A stretch of DNA of 64,000 bases. Source: Polytrichum commune (lineage: Eukaryota > Streptophyta > Polytrichopsida > Polytrichales > Polytrichaceae). Below the pieces are notes generated by a model. It worked only from the letters and a program-made list of their open reading frames with translations, made no database searches and had not been told where the DNA came from. A program made the translations under genes and the position numbers. Below, in pieces: positions 11,581 to 24,007 of the stretch. Location: the NCBI GenBank assembly GCA_950295325.1, contig OX485803.1:19902001-19966000 (forward strand), in the 5' to 3' direction. Each line of letters starts with the position of its first letter. The stretch's first letter is position 1.

Positions 11581-12020
11581 ATGGATGTTTGTTTGTTATC
11601 TAGTTTCCTTTTATTTAGAACCAGGTATGTGAGGTATTTGATGGCATTTTGGTGAATATGTTTCATAAGGAGTTTGATGTTGGACTTAGGGATTTTTAGT
11701 TCGGTTAATTTTTCAATGGAGTGTTCATGAATGGCTCCTCTGACTCCAGCTGTGATGGTAATGATGGGGTTGGTCTTCCATCCATTGTTTTGATTGGTAT
11801 TTATTAATGGTTCATATTTCGTGTGTTTACGGGTGATTGATTGTTATGGGAATATGTCATGACAATATGTGAATTCGATAAATTGGATTGTGTGTGTTGA
11901 GGAAGGCGATATGGGCTAATTGGTTGAATGCCTTGGTGTACCGTGTTATTGAAGATGTGAGTTTAGGTGCACAACCTGGGTGCCCTTTGATGCAAATACA
12001 TATGTTGTATGTTGATCATC
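11581..12020 (-). pseudogene. Retroelement ORF relic, C-terminal part (minus strand)
   Basis: Read leftwards from about 11960, the minus strand gives a frame of roughly 120 codons interrupted by a single TAA. It contains NGWKTNPIITITAGVRGAIH, SIEKLTELKIPKSN and IKYLTYLVLNKRKLDN. A one-base shift near 11885 leads further upstream into a plausible continuation containing AFNQLAHIAFLNTH. I recognise the style of sequence from the end of reverse-transcriptase polyproteins of non-LTR-like elements in plants and algae, but cannot name the family. There is no ATG, so simple ORF finding would miss it. The strand bias is striking: the plus strand is G/T-rich here. Confidence 0.55.
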
Positions 12021-12059
12021 TTAAATGTCAAGCATGAGAGCATTTTTATATTTTCACTA

Positions 12060-13265
12060 CCAAAATAATACATTGGCTATGGATTACATTCCTACACACT
12101 AACCTACCCAATCTAAATCTAACCCCACTCCAACCCCCACCACAAGATTTTCACAATCAAAATACTTTGGCTAGTACAATGATATATAACCACCCTACTT
12201 AAGGAAAAACCAAGAACTAACCCACACGCCAACCAACACGACACCCTACACCCCGAAATCACAAAACTACTAATGAACTCTTTCAACATAACACAAGCCT
12301 ACTATTCCTCCCCCTTCACATGCCCCCTACAACTCACCCCACAACTAAGATATTCTATTTGGATCTATGGGTAATAGACCCAAAACCTCGTAATAGACCG
12401 GTGTCAGCTTGGCGCATCCAACCGACCACACCACCACCCTCCAAGCCATACATTGGGCCATAACGGCAACCAAAGGAGACCCCAACACAATCACCATCCT
12501 AGTTGTCAACAATCAAGACTAGACTGCCCAACAACTACCCCTCAACCAACATGTCGATATCCGCACTTCAGCAACCACACCACCACATAACATATGTTAT
12601 AACCCCACATTGGAATGGCCAAAATTCTATCAACACACAAAAGCATCCCTCACATCCATAAACTGCATTCCATAATCAAACAAGCCACCTATGTAACACA
12701 CAAGACCTACAAATTACCCTACAAAGAAACCACAACAATCACATAGACACCCACCAAAACCAACCTACCCTCACCTCCTACAAGGTTACATTTTCCCCAC
12801 ATGGAAACTAGCACCCAATAGAAACTTCCCCCCTGGATCAACCGCCACACTACCCCTACCAAATGAATACCACAACATTCACCCCCTAAAATACAACCCG
12901 GCTTAGAAATTTATAGCCTCGATAACAACAATGTCCAAATATCAAAAAGACTACCAAGATACCAATTTAACTATCCTTAAGCCAAACTCAACACTATCCT
13001 AATTGCCATAAAAACCATACCAAATCACCCACATCGACACCTATATATCTTCATGGACACCCTCAACAATATATTCATGATTAACAACCACATTCAACAC
13101 CCATCCTCACAACACCACCACCTTGGCAAGCTACCTATAGCCACAATTGTACACCAAATATACTCGACCAAACACAAAATATCCACCCACAATGTCCGCA
13201 CACACACATGACATTATTGGAAATAAAAAAAACAAATGTTGTAGCAAACAAGGGAGTACAAAAAG
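12060..13265 (+). pseudogene. Retroelement relic with RNase H domain (plus strand)
   Basis: The plus strand is strongly A/C-rich. One frame starting at 12421 reads LQAIHWAITATKGDPNTI followed by ILVVNNQD, then breaks at stops. Another frame from 13026 reads HLYIFMDTLNNIFMIN, ending in an RTHTHDIIGNK-like motif after one more shift. That layout (Asp after a beta strand, LYIF.D.L.., and a final AH..I.GNE-type motif) is the RNase H domain of retroelements. Several stops and frameshifts show the copy is dead. It lies head-to-head with the opposite-strand fragment at 11581-12020. No reverse-transcriptase core was located. Confidence 0.5.
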
Positions 13266-13270
13266 ACCAA

Positions 13271-13287
13271 CCCCCCCCCCCCCCCCC
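13271..13287 (+). repeat. Poly-C tract
   Basis: A run of about 17 C residues directly after the RNase H relic. It is a simple-sequence tract, and its exact length is likely to vary or be mis-assembled. Confidence 0.8.
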
Positions 13288-13289
13288 AC

Positions 13290-15245
13290 CCCTCACATAC
13301 ACATAGCTATTTGGGTACTCATCCTTTTGGGTGCCACATTTAGCCTCACTCTTCATTGTCCCTCGCACCTTGTTTGCTTTAAAATATAACAAAAGGCATG
13401 CCCTTAGAATATATAATTTACCTACTCTAAGTATTCCGGAAGAAATTTTAGATCTCATAGCTACCTTTGAAGCCTGTGATGCATGGCTGTCTAGCGTGTA
13501 TCAAAGGTTGTTAAATTAATTAAAAAAATTCACATCGTGCATTTCATTGAATAGTTCAAATTCAAAACATATTAACGTCATATATATCAATGCATAATTT
13601 AGTGTGTCATAGAAGCCAAGTTTAAGTAATGACTAAATGTTGAAATTTCTTTAATAATTGGATGGTCACACCATTGAAAAGGGGGGTAGTGTGGTAAAGG
13701 GCTTCTAGTCACACCATTCTCTACATTCACATTTTCATTCTTTCATGCATTAAAAATAAATGAAAACATGAAAGTTAATTACATAGGATGATGAAACAGA
13801 TAGTGGTGCACTCTTTTCACATGGAGCTATCTTTTCACATGAAGGTAAGGTGCCCCTTAGATTGTCTATAATAGAATGTGGGTACAGAGGTCACCTCATA
13901 TGTAGACCAACTCCCCATCATTTGTCCAATTTCTACATAAACTAATAACGCAATGACTGAAACTTCTGTGGAGACAACTGTAAGTATGAGCTTGATGTGT
14001 AACATGAAATCCCTCAATATGTTCACTTATGATATGAGAACATGAAATGTCATTAATTGTTGACAAATCACAAGGTATAGTGCACACAAACATAGGCTCA
14101 ATGTGACTAAGCATAAAACTATTGACTCAGAGGTGGATGTATCCTCAAGAAACATATTATTTAACAACCTATGATTTAATCTTTGTTTCTAATCTAGACC
14201 GAAATAATTTCCTCGCTACTTGACATAATGATAAGTGTTTGATGGCAAAATGTTGCTGGTGCAACAAATTACTGCTTTGATGATGGAAACATACACTCTA
14301 CTAATCTAGGTTCTAATCTAATCTATGATGATTTATACACAAACCTAAATTTTGTTGTAAAATGGAAGAACTTTGTGTTTATCATCTCAGACCCTGCGCT
14401 TAATACGGATGGGGAGTCGTTTACTCAACCTTGGAAAAGGGAAAAATGACACCACATCTTCACCAAGTAGCTCCCATGACCTGCGCATTTGACCACATTC
14501 TTGTTATACATGGTTTAAGTTGGAAGCAATTTCTAAAATGTGTTAGGAGATAACTTTTCCAAATGTTACAAAAGGGATTCTCACGAAATTCTATCACTAA
14601 AGAGAAGTTGTGAGGCACCATCAAAGGATCACATAATATGTACAATTAAAAATACAATTATTACTTTTGATCCTCCCATGATGCATTTAAGAGTCAAAGC
14701 GTTGAAAAGTAGTCATCATAATCAAAACTTAGTGCTTTGCTATAAACTTGATTTTGTTTGGCTGGAATTACAAATCTTATAGATCACAAGCAAGATTTGA
14801 TCTTGTCGTGATTAAACTATCAAAACATCTTGATGTGAGTAATTCATGAGCCTGGTATGAAGAGCAACCATTCATGAAGTTTCATAAGCAAGCTTCTGGG
14901 GTGATACATGATTTCAATACCTTTGTTTGGGAGATTTTTTTTCTAAATAATATTTCTATAGCAAGATCCATTGGCGTTAAATTGAAAGTCCCATTTTTAA
15001 ACGCAGTGGATAACATAGACCAAAAGGACATTGGTCACAATGAGATTGGACTAGTAGGAGCTCAGAAGATAGACACGGCTATTCTAAGTTCGACTATCAA
15101 CACAATTTGGAGGGCATATATGTGATCACTTCCAAATAACGAGAATCTTCACTTTGACCTCCCATAACTTCTATATCTCAACTGCGATATTGAAATTTTG
15201 AATGACAATTTGTGTGATTTGCAATTGCTAACCAAATGAAATGAT
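13290..15245. other. Intergenic, mostly unrecognised
   Basis: AT-rich sequence without a convincing exon on either strand. The segment 15140-15245 is a short copy of repeat F (CACTTTGACCTCCCATAACTTC type), which recurs near 35010-35220 and 40845-41060 in the same orientation. A downstream exon for the neighbouring P450 was looked for here and not found. Confidence 0.4.
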
Positions 15246-15367
15246 TCATGATACGAACCAGCTGTGAAAATTCTTTTTGGAGTTGGAAGTGCTCACAATA
15301 AGGCCAAAAACATTATATACACTAGATGTTGCAAGAACAAGAGAGGGGGAACCTGAGTTTACATGAC

Positions 15368-18300
15368 TTACTCAAATTTCATGACAAGGTGGTGAAGGAA
15401 GATGCAGAGTTCCGCACGAGCAAGGTCCATTCCTGGGCAGAGCCGTGCACCACCACCAAAGCCGAAGAAAGGCGCCTTGGACCCGTTTGCATCCTGTGCC
15501 ATACATGGAAAAATTGGTTCCAATCGAGAGTTTTAACATGCAGAAAAACAAATAATTAATTCTTTATATATATATATATATATAACCCACCGATTATTGA
15601 GAGAGTGGCAACCCTCTAGACCAATTCTCATGTTCAAGAGCTGAGGTTCAAAGGACTCTGAAGGGTCGTCTCGCTCTCAATAGTCAATGGTTGGTAAAGT
15701 TTTATAATACCTATATCTATTTGGACTTTGTTTGTGAGACAAGCGTGTGCCATTGCCCCAAAAAGCTTTGAAAGCCGCTTATTGAGAGAATCATTTTGAG
15801 GAGTATTGAGGGGGAGTAAATCATTGCACCTGGTATCGGAAGGGGTTGAATGTGTATGGATCAGGATATATTTCCGGATTGAAGTGAACTGCACGGAAGT
15901 AGGGTAGAACAGCCCAGCCTTTGGGAATCGTATGCTCTGCCCAAAGAAAAGACAAATAACGTTTAGGCTTCAATGTGAAATCGATAGATAAATTCATCAA
16001 CATGCTCAAATGGAATGATCTTATTTTCTTTGAAATCTATGGTGGCCACAATTTCTCCTGCCTGGAAGTAGCAGACAACGAAGAATATACCAATGTTGGG
16101 CCAGAATATAGGTGAATGCATGGGTTCAACATTCAATATCAATGATGGTGTTAAAGATCATACCTGGCGTATCAAAATTGTAATATCAGTCAAATATTGC
16201 TATTTGGCGGTTATGTAAAGGTGAGAGAATCTTGGTATAACCGAGTTATTATTTGGGTCAACACCATTCTACACCATATTGATACTAGGGTGATATTGCC
16301 TAGGTATGAAGGTTCTTGCATATAGACCAGAACAGTATTGAAAACACAAATGCTGTCAAATACCCATACCGTACTGGTATCAGAAAAGGTGAAATTCTTA
16401 TAATAGATACCCAAATGGGTATAAAGAAGAAGACGATACCAGGCAACACTGGAATTTACCTCCAACGTGGACATCCTCGAGTGACTTGCGGAACACAGTG
16501 GTGGAAATGTTGCACATCCGCAATGTCTCTGTGATGATCTGAAAGCACACACACAAAAACTATTGGATGAGTTTCATCCATCAACCATACTAAGTTCCAG
16601 AACATTCCAACATTCGGGTCAGGGTAGTGTTATATACTCAGGAGCTACATAAGGTAGACATGCATAATTCCAACATAGCAATAATCTAGGGGGATTGTTA
16701 AATTGACCACAGAGTTTCTTAAAATTACTGAAGAGATGTGTCGAGCAGGTCACGTGACCTAGCAAAACTTGATTTTTCATCACACATATGAAGAGGAGTA
16801 AGGTATCAGGCTCTGCTTCCTCTTTCTTTACATCGTAACTTACAACTAGAATTGTTCAAATTTTGATATGTCATGTGACCGCACAACACATCTTTGTGGT
16901 GGTTTTAACCAATGCGTGGTCAACTTAACAATCCCCTAATCTGGACACCTATATGCTTATGTGAGTGGTATGTGGTTTAGGTGTGGCTCCAAGGATTCTA
17001 TACAAAAATGAAAGGAAAAAAAGAGGTGTGTCTAAAAGAAATTGGACTACATGCACAAATTATGATAACCATTATAGGTTCAGTGGTCAACATGACTAAG
17101 GTGACCTATATGACCATTCAATGAGCATGAGAATCTTCACTTTGATAATGATAAGATATTTATATGAGCGTACATAGATCGTTTCTGAGGCTCGAATAAA
17201 CAAACAAACAAACAAGAAAAAGAATTGCACCGATTCGGTCACGTGAGGAGATTATTATCTTGGATGTCAGTGCGTGAAGATATCACCGACTCTGAATTTT
17301 TTTAAATTGGAAGGGAATTATGGACAAGACTTCCTCACATCATTTGAGAAGGGCATGAGCTTGCAGTCATTCCATGTGATTCGTTCCCCAGGTTGTTTCC
17401 GCTGCAAAAAATCCTCGTGCTCTCTCTACAGTTGCAACAACCACAAATGACAGTCACTTAATCAAGAGTATTTACATGAACAGAGTCTTAGATTCTCTGA
17501 TGATTCGTGTTCCTAATTTTCAGATTGTCAGTGATGGTAGTGATCCATGAAATGGTTGGGATCGATGTGTACATTAGCAAATATGAGCAAGAAAACTGTG
17601 TCATGAATAAGTGGATTCAATTTGAGGCATCTGAAGACTTACACGAAGCTCAGCGAGCACTTTGGGATTTTCTCCAATGTATTTCACAGCGAAGACCATG
17701 GTGGCAGCAGTGGTGTCGTGGCCAGCGAAGATCAAGCTTGTGAGAAGATCGATGGCCATGTCGCACTTCTGCCCTCGCGGTGTGTCTTCGGGCAACTCTG
17801 CCTCGAGAAGATCCAGGTATTGATCGTAAATGTCGTCTTTCACCGGCCTTGAATCCAAAAAGTCCTTTAAATTCTTCAAGATCCGCTTACGCGCCTGGAG
17901 AAACACCACAATGAGTACTCCTGATGATGAATTGATTGTAATCACCTCCAATCCAAAATTACGAAGACTAATTTTGATGTTAATTATGCTAGATGTTACT
18001 ACTCCGATGCCATTAATACTTAACGTACTTACCCGGAAAGCCTTCCCATAAATCGTCCATGGCAGGTTAATAGGGAGAGAGAACATTCCCTCGATGAGAG
18101 GGTAATAGTCCCGCTGGAGCTCCTCGCTCACAGGCCCCGGCTTGATGTTCAGGACGATCAATGCTGTGATGTTGAATGCAATCTGTAAAATACACATTCA
18201 CATTTCATGTTTCTTTATATTGTACCACACGAGGTCATTTGACAGACTTTCTTTCTTTGTTTCTTCTATCCTAATCACCGACAAGGAAAACATCCAAAAT

Positions 18301-21300
18301 TATCCAGGCCACCATCAGATATTCAGCTAAGCACTTTACAAAAAGTCCCATGAACAGATGGCTGAGTTTGCATTTTCAAGTTCCAAACATTGAAACACAA
18401 GCAAGCAGGGCTAACAAACAAAGCTACACTGATATCGACAACGGTAGCTGCATGATATTGCATCTAACCGGGAGATAAGTTCCGTTTAAGGAACATTATC
18501 CTGAACTATTGACTTTTTTGGTTGCGATAAATACTGTTGGATTCTAATTCAAAGTAGAGAAAGAAGAAACATCTTGACCATATACTCCAAGATCTGACAA
18601 GGCATTCAATGTAGACTGCCTTTTAAGATACTATACTCTTGGACACATAGAATTGAACTTATTGGTCCAGATTCAGTCCAAGCGGAACTCAGATGATCCT
18701 GAAGCATTTTAATATTCTAATGTTGGACGATGATTCTGGAATTATTATATTCTGAGCTTAAAACCGGTAAAATACATCAGTGACGGCAATTTGAGAGTAT
18801 TTGTAATTACATCTCAAAATGGAAATGGCCAGCGTTTAACTATGTTACAGAGTCAGTGTCATGATAAACATTAGCTTCAGGGTTTAGCAATATCATTACA
18901 GTGCCGATTCGACATTTAGCTAATGCTTAATCCAACAATGATTCAACTCACATGTCAACATCCTTTTAGAATCTTGCAAATACTAATTATAGAACATTTA
19001 AAGGTTCAATGCTTACGGTTTTGGTGTCGTCCTCAACGAAGATTGTTCGGCCGTCGTCAGCCCAGGTGTCGAGGGTTTTGACCACCAAATCCTCGATGTC
19101 ATTCATCTTTTCCTTAAGGAGGTCCACCCGCATGATGTTGGCCACCACAAACTTCCGGAGGCGCTTCCAATTTTCTCCCTTCAGATTCAAGCCATTGAAT
19201 CGGCCTAACAGCATTGCGAAGCTGGTAGGATAGTCCGACACGAACGACCGCCCTTCCTTGGCCACAATCATCTTCACCGTCTCCACCTCCGTTGCGAACA
19301 CCGTGGGCTTGAAGAACAGCGACGACTTGAACAGTTGCCCATACCTGCATCATGATTTGCACTAGACAAATTGGTTGGATTTGACAAGCTTAGCTTTCCT
19401 TCATCCAAAGCTCATACTACTGATTTTGATTGAGAGCTTCATCAATGCTCTTGAAAGAAAGATCTCAGTAGTTTGAGAAAGTGAATTCTAGTGGCCATAC
19501 TCAAAGTGAGCTCTGAAAGGGGGGAATATACTATGACCCTTTTAGACTATAATAATGGTCTTGAGTTGAGAGCTTGAACTTGCAATTTTTGGAGGTTTAA
19601 TGCTCATATTTGATGACCTCGAACTTTGAGAGGCATGCAAGATCATCCTCTTGAAAGCTCTCAAAGGTTTGGGTCTCGAAGTGGATTGGCCATGATCAAA
19701 GTGCGGTTCGGAAGGGGAAATGTACTAAGGCCTCTGTTTACACTAGAGCTTGAGTTTGAGAGCTTGAACTTGCGAATCTCAGGGAAATTGAGCAACTGTA
19801 AATTGGCCATGGCACTGCTCCAACTGTGGCGTCAAGGACAAATGGTACTAAAGAAATGAGAATTCATTCATAACAAGTCAAAGAATCCTCGAAAAAGCCA
19901 ATTAGTTTGGAGCCCACACACAAGAGCAGCTCGAACTCACAACATTCCTAAGAGACCTACATGAAGTAGGGACTTAGGATTTTGACCGAGAGCCTCGGAA
20001 CATGGGAATCTAAGCACTGTAAGCTTGCAGAAAGTTGAAGCTCTCAAGTTGAAAGCTGAAGTATAAAGTGGACTTGGGTGAACTCAGGCATGCCTAAAAG
20101 GCTAAGGCTCCTTTCCTCGGGCCCTCAACCTTCGAGCTTTCAACTCTCTAACTTAGTGTCAAGGGGGGACTAAAACTGATGTTTGTACGAGGAGCCGTTT
20201 GTAGCGATTAGTCCAAGGAGCCGCCTTATTTAAAGACTTCAACGGGTTTCCAATTTCGCAACTTTGGGGGAATGGTGGTGGGTGCCCACAAAGGAAAACT
20301 GAAAGGATCGACTCAACAACGAGCAATATTCCACCCACCGACACTGACATTGAATCTTAAACTTGGAGTAGTCGGTGGAAGATGACGCGTGCACCAGGTC
20401 ATTACAATCCACGAGGAGGAACCCTTGCCGGATTTTTCGCCGACAGAAAACACTAATAAAAGAATGTAAAAAGAAGGTCGGTTCACCGTTGGATGGACTC
20501 GAGAACTTTAGTTTGTACAATCAACATGCAGTATCCGTGATTCATGGGCCCATGGGCTTGAGTTGTGTTCGGAAGGATTCCAGACTTGGAAACAAAACAC
20601 CAAATTCTACTATCCCAATCATCTACGCAATATAACCCTAACCTCAACCTCAACCACAATACCTCCATTTTGGGGGAGGGACATCCCCAGCTCAAAAACC
20701 TCCATAGAATTGAGGTTGGCGCCTCAGTAGCCCACTTTTGTCTCAATACATGACATTTCTGTAATATAAACTCTCAAAAAAATGAAGTGCCCCTGCATCC
20801 TCAACCAGTATCGTCATCTTATATTTGAGATTCTGAGGTTGGAGTTGAGATTGTGAGTGGCCAGCTTGCTCTAACAAGATTGTCAAAAGAAATCTGCAAA
20901 ACATCCGAAGATGGATGGAACCCAATGGGCAGGCGACAGAAATATGAGTAAGAAAATTAAGAAACTCCTAGAAGAATGTAACAGTTGTGTCATCCTTAGC
21001 TTCAACGAGCTTCTGTAGCTCATCACCCTCATAAGCTGCGTGCTGACCTGATCTTAGAACTCAAAATGTACGAGGTTGAAAGATTAAGGCATCGAAACAG
21101 ATAACGTATGCAAACCTGGCTCACTCCAGATTTCTGGGGAGTTTAGCGGGAGATATTAGATGCCTGCATTCAATGTGTTAGTTGCTACTACATTTTGGAG
21201 AGTTTCGGTAGAGGTCTAGAGTGGATTGACTTATAATTTTACCTTAAGGAGTGCTCATCCACAAAGTTTCCTAGGGGAGTTTTCATCTTGGCCACATAAG

Positions 21301-21481
21301 CCAGCGTCTCTCCGATGATAGGCAAGCCGAAGGTGCCTGGCAGCCTGCTCTCCCTATCTTGTTTCAAGCGATGCCATACCCACCATGCCACCATCGCCGC
21401 TACCAGCATCGGTATGGTGCTCATCATCCCCATTCCGCGATCCAATAGGGCCGTAGTTGTCTCCAATGCATTCAACTCCAT
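15368..21481 (-). CDS. Cytochrome P450, CYP85-clan type, 8 exons, 455 aa
   Basis: The exons, read on the minus strand, are 21481-21243, 19344-19017, 18182-18033, 17894-17643, 17425-17339, 16538-16460, 15936-15830 and 15493-15368. All junctions are GT..AG with matching phases, totalling 1368 bases. The protein has an N-terminal membrane anchor (about residues 20-38), [12 protein letters not shown], the I-helix AGHDTT (296-301), ETLR (356-359), FNPFRY (408-413) and the haem loop [12 protein letters not shown] with Cys433. P450s of this clan are ER-bound monooxygenases acting on sterols, brassinosteroids, gibberellin precursors or terpenoids; the substrate here is unknown. The protein ends KFE-stop, about 25-30 residues earlier than usual. 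GTAAGT overlaps this stop, so one more intron is possible. A candidate tiny exon at 15261-15246 would add only DWFVS. Confidence 0.88.
15566..15584. repeat. (TA)n microsatellite in P450 intron 7
   Basis: About nine TA units within the last intron of the P450 gene. Confidence 0.8.
16190..16446 (-). repeat. Transposon-like repeat in P450 intron 6
   Basis: The reverse complement matches 60270-60490. Shared blocks include GATACCAGTA-like, GGTATTTGA, TTTTCAATAC, AGAACCTTCATA, TAGGCAA, AGAATGGTGTTGACC and AAATAATAACTC. It ends only about 14 bp from the exon 6 donor site. No coding potential is seen. Confidence 0.6.
16935..17170 (-). repeat. Dispersed repeat E, copy 3 (P450 intron 5)
   Basis: Reverse-complement match to 4672-4905 and 42955-43180, including CCTTGGAGCCACACC and ATATAGGTGTCC blocks. 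Confidence 0.6.
19380..20170. repeat. Repeat-rich part of P450 intron 1
   Basis: GAGAGCTTGAACTTGC recurs at about 19571 and 19758. Inverted partners (AGCTTTCAACTCTC) occur near 20135. Phrases such as GTGAATTC/GTGGATTGGCCAT with TCAAAGTG and GGGGAA recur about 190 bp apart. This suggests a decayed transposon with subterminal repeats. No ends or target duplication could be fixed. Confidence 0.35.
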
Positions 21482-21485
21482 GTTG

Positions 21486-21490
<5 letters not shown>

Positions 21491-21533
<43 letters not shown>
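21491..21533 (-). repeat. (GA)n leader tract upstream of the P450 start codon
   Basis: About 21 CT units on the plus strand, which read (GA)n in the P450 messenger. The tract ends 9 nt before the ATG, so it lies in the 5' leader. GA tracts in plant leaders and promoters are known targets of BBR/BPC-type proteins; a function here is inference. Confidence 0.85.
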
Positions 21534-21537
<4 letters not shown>

Positions 21538-22360
21538 GCGCGCAGACCGAGTCTTCCTCAACTAGAGAGAGGCTCCAAGGGCTTCAACAAAACAGCCCCT
21601 TCAAAGAAATAACCTAGTGGTACAAAGACAATGTCTGTACCACTAATAAGCTTTGTAAGTTCGGAACTAGAGGCTGCTAGCTGACTCTCTTCCGGTGCCT
21701 TGGATCCCACTAGAAGCTTGATGAATGGTTTCAGTTGAGCTGCTGCAGTTGTTTGTATGCAACCAAGTATGACGTCTGTGATGACGGCTCTGACTCTGAC
21801 TCCGGGGAGGTCTGCACAAGTTCAAGCAAAGGAGCCAGGCTGCTGCTCTTAGTTAAACCGTAATGATATTAAATTGGAGTCCTCGACAAAGTTCCATACT
21901 TCCCCTGTGATCAGACATTGAACGAAAGACTAGTAGTGGTGGAGGAGATAGTAGTAAATAACTCCACATCGGCCCATGCCTCATACTGGATGCATGGTTT
22001 CCAAGTACATAGACTAATATATAGGAAGTTTGTCAGCTCACAGAACCTTCGAAACACAACACTTGTAGCTCCGAACCAACTTACCATGCAGCACAACCCA
22101 CATGCACCTACTGTTCCACCAACTGGAACTCTCCAACACAGTGACCTGCCGATGGTGATGCGTTAAAAACGCCGACTGCTATAACTCAACAACTTCCATA
22201 ACTACCACGAAAATAACTTCGAAGCTGCAGGGATTTTGTGTTAGCGGGGATGTTCTTCTCGAATGTCGATCAGCCGCCAAAGCACACAATTCCACTGTAG
22301 GGATAGTTGGTGACAGCTGCAGAAACTGTGGTGCTAATCATCAGAACGCAAGCTCAAAAC
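21534..22360. other. Upstream region of the P450 gene
   Basis: Moderate-GC sequence with no convincing exon. It is probably the 5' leader and proximal promoter of the P450 gene. No clear TATA box was placed. Confidence 0.3.
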
Positions 22361-22735
22361 CGTCCAGGGAGTAAAACTTCAAACCTTCTCAAAAGTTGGA
22401 ACTAACCCGACCGACCCGTTTAGAAATCAATTCCACAGTGATGGTTGGTGGCAAGTAAGTACCACTTGCATTGGTGAGGGAGAACTTGAAGCTTAAAATC
22501 TGGAAGTTCCTGCCTCCTGCAGAAATGCCAGAAATTCCAAAAAAAATGCAAAATATTCAAGCTCCAACAGTCCAGGAAGAAAAACTGGACTACTCAGCCG
22601 ACCAGGACGACCCGGCCATACTTTCACAGTGATGGTTGGTAGCAAGTAAGACTTACACCTGCATTTGTGAGGTCCAAGAACTAAACTTTCAATCTGGAAC
22701 CTGGTTACCTGCCTACTCCAGAAATCCTGAAAATT
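22360..22735 (+). repeat. Two-copy tandem duplication, unit about 191 bp
   Basis: CACAGTGATGGTTGGT followed by GCAAGTAAG occurs near 22433 and again near 22624. The flanking phrases also repeat in order: GCTC-AACCGTCCAGG / GCTCCAACAGTCCAGG, CCCGACC / GACCCGGCC, and GAACTT...CTGGAA...CCTGCCT...AGAAAT. The copies have diverged by small indels. Confidence 0.65.
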
Positions 22736-24004
22736 ATGGGTTTGACCACTAAGTTAGACACCTGCAAGAAGATTCTTCGGCTACGTCGACGACAGTGAAG
22801 TCGATCGTCTGTGGATGACTGATGTGAGGTGGAAGTTTATGAATATATAAAGCGCAGTGGCGGATTGAAGTTTGAAGTAAGTTAAGTTAGGCGACATTGT
22901 TGAGCTGAGCTCGAGTGGGAGGTGGGTCGGCAACAACAAACTAACCACCCTTTTAATGGGGCCTCTTGGTTGCCATGAATGTAGCACTTGAAAAGCAAGC
23001 CTGACACTGTCGCGAGTGTCCTTGCGAAAGTTATGACTCATGAGCATTGCAATCCCCCTCGGGCGTCACCAGGTCGCCATGCAATTCATCGTCAGTGCTC
23101 TAATCAATCCTCGCCTTCCACATTCCTCCACCTGGCCCTCGCAGCACTGGAGCCGATCGCCACCATTCCATTCACAGCTTTCGTGGCTTAATAGTGATTT
23201 CGAGATCCTAGGTGGACTCCACCCAAATTGGCCCGGCCCGGGTCGGCTCTAGTATGTTCCCCCCGGTGCATGTTGGTGTCCCGTCCTCAAAAGGATTTGC
23301 CAAGGGGCAGGGATTTCACGATCGTGTTCGTCAAGTCCAATGATATTAGATTCAGAATTTAGAATTGTTACTGGAAAACTTGTCCATTACAACCATCTGT
23401 TGTGACTTGTCCATTGCATCTCTTGTTGAGAAAATATATTAAATGAATAATTTTCCTTGTCCACCGGAGGGTTTTGGTTGTCAATTGTCCAAAACCGTAC
23501 TGAAAATGATTTAATTGAATACCAAAATGATTCATTGATACAATTTAATTTTCCATGAGTTGCAATGGACAAGTGCAACACACAGTTGCAATCAATGGTT
23601 TTTCTTCTGGAGGGTTAGTTTTTCTTGAACCCCTTCCACATTCCACCACCTAGTAGTGCTTGCAGAAACATGGGTGTCAATCACCACCCTTGCATACACA
23701 ACTTTTAAAGGTTCAAATGTTCTCATGAGGTTCTAGGTATTTCTTGTGTTTAACCGTCAATGGAGGATGGTCAGTTCCAAAATAACAAACCGACTAAATA
23801 GCAAGTCATTAAGAAACGTTTATTAAATAAATTGAATAAAACCATCTCTTTACTCCCAATCATGTTGGGCCACTCTTACCCCTACCTAATGTCTGAATGC
23901 TACCTAGAACCCACCTCGCCTCCGCTTGCGAATGACCTTTTCATGTTGTCAAGGTCATCGGAGGGAGGACTACATCACCAAATGTATGGTAAATAGGGTT
24001 GGTC
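22736..24004. other. Intergenic, GC-richer 22.8-23.3 kb segment
   Basis: 22780-23260 is noticeably richer in G+C than its surroundings and carries TATATAAA near 22844 (TTTATATA on the minus strand). It could be a distal promoter or leader exon of the P450 gene on the minus strand, but no splice path to the coding exons could be shown. 23270-24004 shows nothing recognisable. Confidence 0.25.
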
Positions 24005-24007
24005 TAA

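Noticed and set aside
20650-20760. A further P450 exon in intron 1
   Set aside because: Exon 1 joins exon 2 in phase with an unbroken conserved block (HSLRYGQLF), leaving no room for another exon.
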